Source: Flavobacteriales bacterium UBA952
GTDB lineage: Bacteria > Bacteroidota > Bacteroidia > Flavobacteriales_D > Crocinitomicaceae
Direction of reading: 5' to 3'
DNA length: 64,000 nt
Assembly (NCBI GenBank): GCA_002293185.1
Contig: DBCS01000002.1
Span: forward strand, 79,423-143,422
The notes beneath the pieces were generated by a model. The model was not told where the DNA came from. It saw only the letters and a list, made by a program, of their open reading frames with translations, and ran no database searches. This document shows positions 26,728 through 34,559 of the stretch, piece by piece. How positions within the stretch are numbered: position 1 is the stretch's first letter; each line of letters opens with the position of its first letter. Position numbers and translations under genes: made by a program.

Positions 26728-29700
26728 ATGAAGTTGACCTCATATCGGATTTTATGGTTTTGTGTCATGGTACTGTTCTTTGGCTTGCCAACACATGCGC
26801 AATTTCAGGGTCAAGAATTTGTACAAAACAAAGGGCAATGGCCCTCCGACGTCCAATTTTTAGCCAAAGAAGGCCCTGTCAAAATTTGGATGGGCACAGA
26901 CCGTTTTTTGTATCAACTCACCGATTATTCTCATTTAGAAAAAGCGCATCACGAACACCTCCAAATAGATAACCCAACGCTCGCCTCAAATTTTATTGAA
27001 CAGCGCTTTATAGGTATAAATCTGGGCGTATCAAGCAGCGGTTATGAACCTTACGCTCATACCTATAACTTTTTCCTAGGTAAAGACCAGAACAAATGGG
27101 CTAGCAAAGTTTCAGCTTTTAAGGAGGTAAATTATCAAAATTATTATCCGGGTGTCAATTTGAAATGGCAAAATGAGAACGGGCACTACAAATATGCTTT
27201 TGAAGTGTCGCCTGGCGCCTCAGTCAATCAAATACAATGGAAGTATACAGGCGCTCAAGAGCTCAGTATCAAAAAAGGCGCTTTGTACCTAAAAACAACA
27301 GTAGGTGAAGTCAGAGAAGAACGCCCGTATGCCTATCAAGAAATCAATGGGCAACGAAAAGAGGTCAATTGTACCTATAACATCGCAAAAGATGGCCTTT
27401 TTCATTACGAGGTAGGAGCCTATGATCCAAATTATCCCCTAGTGATTGACCCCATATTGGTTTTTGCCACCTACAACGGAGCCGTTTCAGACAATTTTGG
27501 CATGACGGCAACCTATGGGAATGACGGTTCAGCTTATTCTGCAGGCGTTGTCTACGGTAATAATTTTCCGCTGCCAAGCCTGGCAAGTTTCGACACGAGT
27601 TCTAATTTTACTTCTATTTCGGGCAACTATGGTATAACAGATGTTTTTGTTACGCGCTTTTCTTCTGACGGAAGCACCATGCTTTGGTCGAGTTTTTTAG
27701 GTGGAGGAGATCATCTTCAAGGAACTGAAACCGCGCATAGTTTGATCTGCGACTCGCTGAATAACCTCTATTTATTTGGAGCAACTTCAAGTTTGGATTT
27801 TCCGGTTAGCACAGGTGCGTTTCAAGCAGCTCACGCGGGCGGTACTCCAAATACCAATTTCTTCTATAACGGCATCTACTTTGGTGCGCAGGGTTCAGAT
27901 CTTTTTGTTTCGAAGCTCAGTGCTAGTGGGCAAAATCTTATGGCCAGCACCTATATTGGTGGTTCTTCCAACGATGGTGTCAACTACAGAACATTGGGCT
28001 TGCCCTATAATTCTGTCGTTGCGTATGATTCTTTAACCACCAATTACGGTGATCAATTTAGAGGAGAAATTTATTTAGATCATAACGGTTCTGTTCTAGT
28101 TGCGAGTTGCACTAGGTCGGTAAATTTTCCGCTTCAGAATGCATTTCAAGGGGTAAAAGGTGTGGGGCAAGACGCTGTCGTTTTTCGCTTGAATCCATCT
28201 TTTTCTGCGTTGGAGTTTTCCTCCTTTTATGGCGGTAACAAAGACGATGCTGCCTATTCAGTAAAGACCGATACACTCGGGGCAATCGTTTTTGCGGGTG
28301 GAACGAGTTCAAATAACCTCATTGGTACCACTGGTGCTTATCAAAGCACCTACAATGGCGGTAAAACAGATGGTTTTGTGGCGAAGCTCAATGCCAACGG
28401 AACGTCGATAATAAAAGCGAGTTATGTCGGAACTCTAAATTACGATCAAGTATTTTTTGTGGAAATTGACCGCAATAACCACGTTTTTTTACTAGGCCAA
28501 GCGGTAGGTGGTGGGTTTGTGGTCAACAATGCGCTGTATAGTAATCCAGGTAGTAGTCAGTTTGTTTTGAAGCTCAATTCGGCACTCACATCTAATCTGG
28601 CTTCTACTGTCATCGGTAATGGAAGTAGTCAAATCAATATATCTCCTGCGGCCTTTTTAGTAGATATTTGTGGTAATGTTTATATATCCGGCTGGGGAGC
28701 CAATATCTTACAGTCTACGCCAATGAGCGGTATGCCCGTTTCTTCAAATGCTTTTCAATCCACAACTACCGGTTTTGATTTTTACCTGATGGTATTACAA
28801 AACAATTTCAATGGCTTACTTTATGGCTCTTATCTGGGAGGTACTATTGCCCAAGAACACGTCGATGGCGGAACCTCTCGATTTGATAAAAACGGAGTAG
28901 TGTACCAATCCGTATGCGGGGGTTGTGGCGGGTTTTCCGATTTTCCAACTTCCTCACAAGCTTGGTCTAGCACAAATAACAGTGCTAATTGCAATAATTT
29001 GGTCTTTAAGTTTGATTTTCAACTTATTCCGACGGCAGAATTCACCAGCTCAAACGTTCAAGGCTGTGAAGACCTGAGTGTCAATTTTCAGAATACTTCT
29101 TCCCAATGGGACTCCTATCTCTGGGACTTCGGTAACGGAGCTACCACAAGTATCGTATTTAACCCAAGTATTGTTTATACGGATCCTGGAACATATGAGG
29201 TGTTTTTGTATGTGACGGACAGTGTTTGTCTCATTACGGATACCGCTCAAATTCAAATTCTTGTCCTGGACTCACTTTTAATCCAGTTAAATGATACCAT
29301 TAGCCTCTGTAGTTCCTTGCCTTATAGCTTGATTGCGGCAACCCAAGGAACTGCGCAGCAATTTATTTGGTCTTTAATGAATGACCTATCCAACCCTTTA
29401 AACGCCCTTCAGGACTCGAGCATAATTATTACGCAAGGTGGCTGGTATTTTTGCCAAGTCAGTAATGGTTTTTGTTCGTTGGCGGATTCTGTTTTTGTTG
29501 CTTTTGATACCCCTATTAATGCCTCTTTTACAACTACTGATACCATTGGCTGTGCTCCTTTGAGTATTTTCTTCAACAATTCTTCAACGCTTACGAGCGC
29601 GTATTTATGGGATTTTGGAAATGGCATGCTCGACAGTACCACTTTTGAACCAACAGTTACCTATTCCCAACCCGGGACCTACACCATTTCGCTAGTTATT

Positions 29701-30768
29701 TCCGATACTTTATGTTTGGGTTCTGACCAAATGAGTATCCAAATTACTATTGGCCCTGCTTTGGAAGTAACTGCGCCGGAAGATATTTTACTTTGTTCAT
29801 CAATTGAAACCAACATTGAACCTATTATTGTGGGCAGTCCATCGTCGGTTATTTGGTCGAGTACGGCAGCATTTCAAGATACCCTCAACCTTAACAATCA
29901 GCCAAATCTGACACTAATAGATCCGCAAACAGGTTGGTATTATGTTCAAGTGGTCTCCTCTTTTTGTACTGCAATCGATAGTCTTCAACTCCTTATTACC
30001 GCTGATTCGCTTGATATTTCTGGCCCAAACTTGGTTTGTTCACAAGATCCTTTTGAGCTTCTGCTCGTGGGTACTGCCAATGCGCAAAGCATCGAATGGT
30101 CCCCAACAAACTTAATTTTAGGGTCTAATGCGCTACCAACTGCAAGCGTAGCGCTGTCAGCCAGCCAGTATATTTATGTCGAGGTGCTTACCACCCAAAA
30201 TTGTCTATTACAAGACTCTATTTTTGTAAATGTTTCAGCACTAGATCCATTAGCCGTAGCGGCCAGCGCAAACCCAACTATTCTATTGCCCAATACAAGT
30301 TCTCAATTGAGTGGCTTTCCTGTTGGTACTTTTGTTTATTCTTGGACACCTGTAGCCGGACTTTCTAATCCAAATATATCCAATCCCCAGGCTTTAATCG
30401 ACCAAACCACACTTTATACGCTTACGGTTTCAGACGGCCTTTGCAGCGGTTCTGATACCGTATTAATTAAGGTTTACGACAGCATTTGTGCTTCGCCTTT
30501 TGTTTTTATTCCGAATGCCTTCTCTCCCAATAAAGATGGAAACAATGACAAACTTTATGTCCGAGGGCCTTTCATCGAAAGTTTTGTATTCCGAGTCTAT
30601 GACCGCTGGGGCGAGCTCGTGTGGGAAACAACCAACTTAACAGAAGGCTGGGACGGCACCCTCCGAGGCAAACTCCTTGACCCTGATGTCTATGACTACT
30701 ATTTACAAGCAACCTGTGTCGGCGGCTTGGAGAATATCATCAAAGGGAACGTTACGCTCATTAGATAA
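26728..30768 (+). CDS. Large T9SS type-B cargo with SBBP beta-propeller and PKD domains
   Basis: This exported protein of 1346 residues starts at ATG 26728 with the signal peptide MKLTSYRILWFCVMVLFFG...THAQ; an in-frame ATG at 26686 only lengthens the leader. The opening FVQNKGQWPSDVQFLA belongs to a domain frequent in Bacteroidota surface proteins. SBBP-type seven-bladed beta-propeller repeats follow (about 240-750). Two PKD domains carry YLWDFGNG (about 770-850 and 945-1030), then Ig-like modules. The C-terminal type-B sorting domain is FIPNAFSPNKDGNND, FRVYDRWGELVWET, GWDG, ending NVTLIR. It is a probable T9SS-exported adhesin or matrix protein. A weak terminator follows a peptidase relic downstream. 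No PorP/SprF partner gene is adjacent. Confidence 0.93.
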   Translation: MKLTSYRILWFCVMVLFFGLPTHAQFQGQEFVQNKGQWPSDVQFLAKEGPVKIWMGTDRFLYQLTDYSHLEKAHHEHLQIDNPTLASNFIEQRFIGINLGVSSSGYEPYAHTYNFFLGKDQNKWASKVSAFKEVNYQNYYPGVNLKWQNENGHYKYAFEVSPGASVNQIQWKYTGAQELSIKKGALYLKTTVGEVREERPYAYQEINGQRKEVNCTYNIAKDGLFHYEVGAYDPNYPLVIDPILVFATYNGAVSDNFGMTATYGNDGSAYSAGVVYGNNFPLPSLASFDTSSNFTSISGNYGITDVFVTRFSSDGSTMLWSSFLGGGDHLQGTETAHSLICDSLNNLYLFGATSSLDFPVSTGAFQAAHAGGTPNTNFFYNGIYFGAQGSDLFVSKLSASGQNLMASTYIGGSSNDGVNYRTLGLPYNSVVAYDSLTTNYGDQFRGEIYLDHNGSVLVASCTRSVNFPLQNAFQGVKGVGQDAVVFRLNPSFSALEFSSFYGGNKDDAAYSVKTDTLGAIVFAGGTSSNNLIGTTGAYQSTYNGGKTDGFVAKLNANGTSIIKASYVGTLNYDQVFFVEIDRNNHVFLLGQAVGGGFVVNNALYSNPGSSQFVLKLNSALTSNLASTVIGNGSSQINISPAAFLVDICGNVYISGWGANILQSTPMSGMPVSSNAFQSTTTGFDFYLMVLQNNFNGLLYGSYLGGTIAQEHVDGGTSRFDKNGVVYQSVCGGCGGFSDFPTSSQAWSSTNNSANCNNLVFKFDFQLIPTAEFTSSNVQGCEDLSVNFQNTSSQWDSYLWDFGNGATTSIVFNPSIVYTDPGTYEVFLYVTDSVCLITDTAQIQILVLDSLLIQLNDTISLCSSLPYSLIAATQGTAQQFIWSLMNDLSNPLNALQDSSIIITQGGWYFCQVSNGFCSLADSVFVAFDTPINASFTTTDTIGCAPLSIFFNNSSTLTSAYLWDFGNGMLDSTTFEPTVTYSQPGTYTISLVISDTLCLGSDQMSIQITIGPALEVTAPEDILLCSSIETNIEPIIVGSPSSVIWSSTAAFQDTLNLNNQPNLTLIDPQTGWYYVQVVSSFCTAIDSLQLLITADSLDISGPNLVCSQDPFELLLVGTANAQSIEWSPTNLILGSNALPTASVALSASQYIYVEVLTTQNCLLQDSIFVNVSALDPLAVAASANPTILLPNTSSQLSGFPVGTFVYSWTPVAGLSNPNISNPQALIDQTTLYTLTVSDGLCSGSDTVLIKVYDSICASPFVFIPNAFSPNKDGNNDKLYVRGPFIESFVFRVYDRWGELVWETTNLTEGWDGTLRGKLLDPDVYDYYLQATCVGGLENIIKGNVTLIR

Positions 30769-30839
30769 AAACATGAAAAAAATCATCACACCAAGCATGA
30801 AAAATATCTTTTTGGATTGCATTTGCTTATTCCAATGAT

Positions 30840-30992
30840 GGAGTGAGTTCTGCGCTCATTTCGCTGCCTTTGCGCTACATGCACACTACCGTAGAAACGG
30901 TGCAAAAAGAGGATGTAGAAAATTGCATACGCCTCATTTATGCTGCGCTATTGCGCCTAAAAGCAGGACAAGATTTCAGAACCTTGAAATAG
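30840..30992 (+). pseudogene. Relic of an M42 family aminopeptidase (C-terminal 50 residues)
   Basis: Reading from 30840 gives an open frame of 50 codons ending in TAG 30990-30992: GVSSALISLPLRYMHTTVET, then VQKEDVENCIRLIYAALLRLK and AGQDFRTLK. This closely resembles the C-terminus of M42 glutamyl/cellulase-type aminopeptidases, where a Gly-rich turn leads into ISxPLRYMHT and then the final helix. The frame is open a little further upstream, but a stop appears at about 30797-30799 and the rest of the roughly 350-residue enzyme is missing, replaced by the type-B cargo gene. There is no suitable start codon. It is best read as a remnant left by deletion or by insertion of the upstream gene. Confidence 0.8.
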
Positions 30993-31007
30993 GTTGATTT
31001 TTTTTTT
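30980..31007 (+). terminator. Weak rho-independent terminator
   Basis: AACCT (30980-30984), a 6-base loop, AGGTT (30991-30995), two bases, then ten T (30998-31007). The stem is only five pairs, but the T run is strong. It lies inside and just after the M42 relic, so it may be the original terminator of that gene now ending the transcript of the type-B cargo gene. Confidence 0.5.
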
Positions 31008-31017
31008 GGAGCGCTGT

Positions 31018-31224
31018 TTAGATCAATTTGATCTGAAGATCATCTATTTCGATGAGGTCTCCGCTGATGAGTTTAGCACGCTTGCGCAATTCTTGCTCAC
31101 CGTTTCTAAGAACGTAGCCTTCTTCCACAATTGCTTTTGCGTGGCCTCCTGTTTCGGCGATTCCTAGTGCTTTGAGTAAGCCAATTAGTTCGATGTAAGG
31201 GCCGTTGATCTGAAATTCTTGCAT
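31018..31224 (-). CDS. Small S4-domain RNA-binding protein (YbcJ-like)
   Basis: This 68-residue protein is essentially one S4 domain: IELIGLLKALGIAETGGHAKAIV forms the two helices, and EGYVLRNGEQELRKRAKLISGD gives the RNA-binding turn and strand. It resembles E. coli YbcJ, a stand-alone S4 protein thought to bind structured RNA. The gene follows folD with a single-base gap (folD stop at 31226), so the two are probably one operon. E. coli ybcJ also neighbours folD, which supports the family assignment. The cellular target is unknown. Confidence 0.88.
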   Translation of the reverse strand: MQEFQINGPYIELIGLLKALGIAETGGHAKAIVEEGYVLRNGEQELRKRAKLISGDLIEIDDLQIKLI

Positions 31225-31225
31225 C

Positions 31226-32104
31226 TTATTTGCCTTTGAGCTCCATGGCTTTGAGTGTGTTCATCATGAGTGAGGCAATAGTCATGGGGCCAACCCCGCC
31301 GGGTACCGGTGTAATGAAGCTGGCCTTCGGAGCAACTTCGTCAAAATGAACATCGCCCACAAGCCTCCAGCCGCGCTCTCGGCTTGGGTCTTCTACGCGG
31401 GTAGTACCTACATCGATGATGACAACACCATCTTTGACCATATCTGCAGTTACAAAATTAGGTTTCCCGATTGCTGCAATAATGATGTCGGCCTCTTTGC
31501 AAATGGTTTTGAGGTTGCGCGTTTTGGAATGTGCTAGCGTTACCGTACAATTCCCTGGGTTGCTGTTTCTGCCCAGCATAATAGAAAGTGGGGTCCCAAC
31601 GATATTGCTGCGACCGATTACCAGACAATTTTTACCCTCAGTAGGAATAGCATTGCGGCGCATGAGTTCTAATATACCGGCTGGTGTGGCGGGTAAAAAA
31701 CCAGGAAGGTTTAAGATCATGTTGCCAATGTTTCGCGGGTGAAATCCGTCGACATCTTTTTTAGGATCTATTGCTTGGGTAATTTTTAGTTCGTCGATAT
31801 GTTTAGGCAGGGGCAATTGAACAATGAAACCATCAATGCTGCGATCTTGGTTGAGGCTTTCGACTTTTTCTAAAAGGATGTCCTCGGGTACCGTTTCGTC
31901 GTATCGTATAAGAGTACTTTCAAAACCGATGGCCTCGCACGCCTTGACTTTAGAAGTGACATAAGATACAGACCCTCCATCATTACCCACTAGAATTGCA
32001 GCAAGATGCGGTATTTTTTGACCGGCATCTTTGCGCAATTGCACAGCTGCTTTTAGTTCTTCTTGAATTTGAGCTGCGGTGGCTCTTCCGTCGAGTAATA
32101 TCAT
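31226..32104 (-). CDS. folD: Bifunctional methylenetetrahydrofolate dehydrogenase/cyclohydrolase
   Basis: FolD converts 5,10-methylene-THF to 10-formyl-THF for purine and formyl-Met-tRNA synthesis. From ATG 32104 the product is 292 residues, the usual length, beginning MILLDGRATAAQIQEELKAA. The catalytic lysine region is SVSYVTSKVKACE, the substrate loop is GFIVQLPLP, the NADP-binding element is VIGRSNIVGTPLS, and the C-terminal signature is TPVPGGVGPMT. An upstream in-frame ATG at 32233 would overlap the divergent gene and a well-formed promoter and is rejected. The S4 protein gene follows one base after the stop. Confidence 0.97.
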   Translation of the reverse strand: MILLDGRATAAQIQEELKAAVQLRKDAGQKIPHLAAILVGNDGGSVSYVTSKVKACEAIGFESTLIRYDETVPEDILLEKVESLNQDRSIDGFIVQLPLPKHIDELKITQAIDPKKDVDGFHPRNIGNMILNLPGFLPATPAGILELMRRNAIPTEGKNCLVIGRSNIVGTPLSIMLGRNSNPGNCTVTLAHSKTRNLKTICKEADIIIAAIGKPNFVTADMVKDGVVIIDVGTTRVEDPSRERGWRLVGDVHFDEVAPKASFITPVPGGVGPMTIASLMMNTLKAMELKGK

Positions 32105-32118
32105 TCTTGTCTTTTTTA

Positions 32119-32148
32119 CAAAGATACAAAGAAGCGCGGTGGCTGCAA
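32119..32148 (-). promoter_or_regulatory. Promoter of folD (TTG, 19 bases, TATCTTTG)
   Basis: On the minus strand TTG (32148-32146), a 19-base spacer and TATCTTTG (32126-32119) match the Bacteroidota promoter form TTG-N17-23-TAnnTTTG in full. The box ends 14 bases before ATG 32104, giving a leader of about 10 bases. This is one of the best promoter matches in the window and fixes the folD start. Confidence 0.7.
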
Positions 32149-32154
32149 ATCCTG

Positions 32155-32162
32155 TATCTTTG
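32155..32162 (+). promoter_or_regulatory. Promoter -7 box TATCTTTG for the outer-membrane protein gene
   Basis: TATCTTTG matches TAnnTTTG and ends 5 bases before ATG 32168 (14 before the alternative ATG 32177). No TTG is present at the normal distance. It is divergent from, and interleaved with, the folD promoter: the folD -33 TTG lies only 7 bases from this box. Confidence 0.45.
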
Positions 32163-32167
32163 TACAA

Positions 32168-32752
32168 ATGATCAATATGAATAAATTTATCTTCATTTTC
32201 GCATTTTTTGCGTCCGTGCCAACACATTCGCAACTGAGTTACATGGGTTCTGAACTCGGTCTTGAACCCTACGTTGGTTTCTCTAATATGGGTGGTGCCG
32301 TTGGCGGTGAACTCAAATATGCAGCAAGGCTTTCTGAAAATTTACTCGTCGGGCCTTCGCTGCGTGTGCAGCGCACCTGGGCAAATAACCTCGGTGTACA
32401 AAGCCAAATGACCACTTGGGGCGGCGGTGTTTTTGCACATTATCGCTATCAAGACCTCATTTTTGGCGGTGTTGAATTTCAATACCTCAAAAGTCCGTTT
32501 AGTTTTGTAAATCCTTTAGAAGTAGTGAGGCCGTGGTCTCCAACACTCATGGTTGGCGGTGGATTTTACCTCAAACTTACCGATAAAGTCCGTTTAAATG
32601 CAGCCCTATTTTACGACGTCATTAATGCTCCGAATAGTCCGTTTAGAAGCAGTTACACTTTTCAAATTAAAAATGAATTTGGCCAAGTAGTCCGCATTTT
32701 GCCAATCATTTACAGACTCACATTTTTTATCCCATTAGATCAACACGAATGA
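32168..32752 (+). CDS. Putative outer-membrane beta-barrel protein
   Basis: The 194-residue product has a signal peptide (MNKFIFIFAFFASVPTHSQ, starting at Met 4) and a mature part with alternating hydrophobic strands and aromatic girdle residues, such as YVGFSNMGGAVGGELKYAAR, LMVGGGFYLKL and VRLNAALFYDV. These are typical of small outer-membrane barrels of about eight strands. I do not recognise the exact family. ATG 32168 or 32177 may be the start; the promoter box fits either a leaderless (32168) or short-leader (32177) mRNA. The stop overlaps the bshA start by four bases (ATGA), so it is co-translated with bshA, a cytoplasmic enzyme with no obvious functional link. Confidence 0.75.
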   Translation: MINMNKFIFIFAFFASVPTHSQLSYMGSELGLEPYVGFSNMGGAVGGELKYAARLSENLLVGPSLRVQRTWANNLGVQSQMTTWGGGVFAHYRYQDLIFGGVEFQYLKSPFSFVNPLEVVRPWSPTLMVGGGFYLKLTDKVRLNAALFYDVINAPNSPFRSSYTFQIKNEFGQVVRILPIIYRLTFFIPLDQHE

Positions 32753-33876
32753 AAATAGGTATTGTCCTTTATCCCACTTTTGGTGGCAGTGGCGTTGTTG
32801 CTACAGAGCTCGGAAAAGCTTTGGCTTCCAAAGGTCATGAAATTCATTTCATTACCTATTCACAACCTGTACGCTTGGGTTCCTTTAGAGAAAACATTTA
32901 TTACCACGAAGTATCTATTACCGATTACCCACTTTTTGATTTTCAGCCCTACGAAACCCAACTTGCCAGCAAAATGGTCGATGTTGTGAAGTACGAAAAA
33001 ATCGATATTTTGCACGTGCATTATGCTATTCCGCATGCTTCTGCTGCATTTATGGCCCAACAAATTCTAAAAGCAGAGGGCATCTATATTCCGTTTGTAA
33101 CGACCCTACACGGCACCGACATTACCCTAGTAGGTAAAGATCCTTCTTTTGAACCCGTCATTACATTTTGTATCAATCAGTCCGATGCGGTCACGGCTGT
33201 TTCTGAAAGCCTTAAGCAAGACACCTTGGCTCATTTTAAGGTAACAAACGAGATTCAAGTTATACCGAATTTTGTACCTCCCCATCCTCCACAAGGAACA
33301 CAAAGAGCTTATATCCGAAGTAAATATGCCAATGATGAGCAGGCTATACTTTGTCATATCTCCAATTTTAGGCCAGTAAAACGAACAGAAGATGTCATTC
33401 GTATTTTTGCTAAGGTTCGCGCCCAAAAAGATTGTAAACTCATATTAGTAGGCGATGGCCCCGACCGTTATGCCTGCGAACGCTTGTGCCGTGAACTCCA
33501 TTTGTGTAACGATGTTATTTTTTTAGGAAAAGTACGAGACACCGTTCATGTTTTGGAAATTGTCGATGTATTTCTATTGCCATCAGAGACGGAAAGTTTT
33601 GGTTTGGCAGCACTAGAAGCGATGGCTGTGGGTGTGCCCGTTGTATCTTCGAATACCGGAGGTATTCCAGAAGTGAACAAACACGGTATATCTGGCTATC
33701 TTGCCGATGTTGGGCAAACAGACCAAATGGCCGAACAGGTTTTGGCAATTTTAGAGCCCGCTCATTTGCCTCAAATGAAAGAAGGAGCCTTGCGCACTTC
33801 GCAAAATTTCAGTTTAATGGCAATCTTACCACAATACGAAGAATTATACCGTAAATTAGTTCAAAAAAAGGCATGA
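32749..33876 (+). CDS. bshA: N-acetyl-alpha-D-glucosaminyl L-malate synthase, bacillithiol pathway
   Basis: BshA performs the first step of bacillithiol synthesis, joining UDP-GlcNAc and L-malate. This 375-residue GT4-type glycosyltransferase begins MKIGIVLYPTFGGSGVVATE, with the GGSGVVATELG phosphate-binding loop that is characteristic of BshA. It has HVHYAIPHA and TTLHGTDITLVG in the N-terminal half, and LPSETESFGLAALEAMA as the donor-site E-x7-E motif. Bacillithiol is the main low-molecular-weight thiol in many Bacillota and Bacteroidota. bshB and bshC are not in the window. The gene overlaps the upstream barrel gene and downstream elbB by four bases each. Confidence 0.95.
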   Translation: MKIGIVLYPTFGGSGVVATELGKALASKGHEIHFITYSQPVRLGSFRENIYYHEVSITDYPLFDFQPYETQLASKMVDVVKYEKIDILHVHYAIPHASAAFMAQQILKAEGIYIPFVTTLHGTDITLVGKDPSFEPVITFCINQSDAVTAVSESLKQDTLAHFKVTNEIQVIPNFVPPHPPQGTQRAYIRSKYANDEQAILCHISNFRPVKRTEDVIRIFAKVRAQKDCKLILVGDGPDRYACERLCRELHLCNDVIFLGKVRDTVHVLEIVDVFLLPSETESFGLAALEAMAVGVPVVSSNTGGIPEVNKHGISGYLADVGQTDQMAEQVLAILEPAHLPQMKEGALRTSQNFSLMAILPQYEELYRKLVQKKA

Positions 33877-34559
33877 AAATCGGTGTTTTATTATCCGGAG
33901 CAGGCGTCTACGATGGCGCAGAAATTCACGAATCTGTCTTAACGCTGCTCGAAATTGAAAAGCTAGGTTATGAGGCGGTTTGTATTGGCGTAGATGCACC
34001 CCAGCACCATGTCATCAATCACCTAAATGGAGAAGAAGAAACTGCTCCTAGAAACATGCTGCAAGAAGCTGCGCGCATTGCACGAGGCAACATAATTGAA
34101 ATCAGTAAGGTTTTTCCAGCAGATATCGATGCGCTCGTTATTCCGGGTGGCTTTGGTAGTGCCAAGAACTTTTCTTCCTGGGCCTTTGAGGGTGCAAATG
34201 GCCAAATTAGGCCAGACGTCAAGCTCTTATTGGTGAATATGTACAATGTTGGAAAGCCGATTGTTGCCTTGTGTGTGAGCCCGGTGCTTTTGGCGCTTGC
34301 ATTTGAAGATATGGCCATTGGTCAGCAACTAACTATAGGTAGTACTACTGCAACTTCTCCATATAGCATATCCGATTTTCAAGCGGGCTTGCAAGCGAAA
34401 GGTGCGCAAACACCAGATTGCAGCATTCAAGAAATATGTATCGATGCATCCAATCGCATTATTACTGCACCTTGTTACATGTTAGAGGCCAGCTTACCTG
34501 AACTTCAACAGAATATCCATCAAGCTATTTTAGCTCTTCAACAACTCCTTGAAGCCTGA
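33873..34559 (+). CDS. elbB: ElbB/DJ-1-PfpI superfamily isoprenoid glyoxalase-like protein
   Basis: The 228-residue product matches ElbB (also called GATase1-like ES1 family): MKIGVLLSGAGVYDGAEIHE at the start, DALVIPGGFGSAKNFSSWA and the nucleophile elbow with Cys in IVALCVSPVLLA. E. coli ElbB has glyoxalase activity and was linked to early isoprenoid synthesis; the true role is unsettled. It overlaps bshA by four bases (ATGA) and its 3' end contains the start of meaB. Glyoxalase activity next to a thiol-biosynthesis gene is an attractive pairing, since bacillithiol detoxifies methylglyoxal, but the link is inference. Confidence 0.9.
   Translation: MKIGVLLSGAGVYDGAEIHESVLTLLEIEKLGYEAVCIGVDAPQHHVINHLNGEEETAPRNMLQEAARIARGNIIEISKVFPADIDALVIPGGFGSAKNFSSWAFEGANGQIRPDVKLLLVNMYNVGKPIVALCVSPVLLALAFEDMAIGQQLTIGSTTATSPYSISDFQAGLQAKGAQTPDCSIQEICIDASNRIITAPCYMLEASLPELQQNIHQAILALQQLLEA

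Noticed and set aside
32105..32233. Extended FolD start at ATG 32233
   Set aside because: It would overlap the divergent gene and the complete folD promoter; the residues have no FolD similarity.
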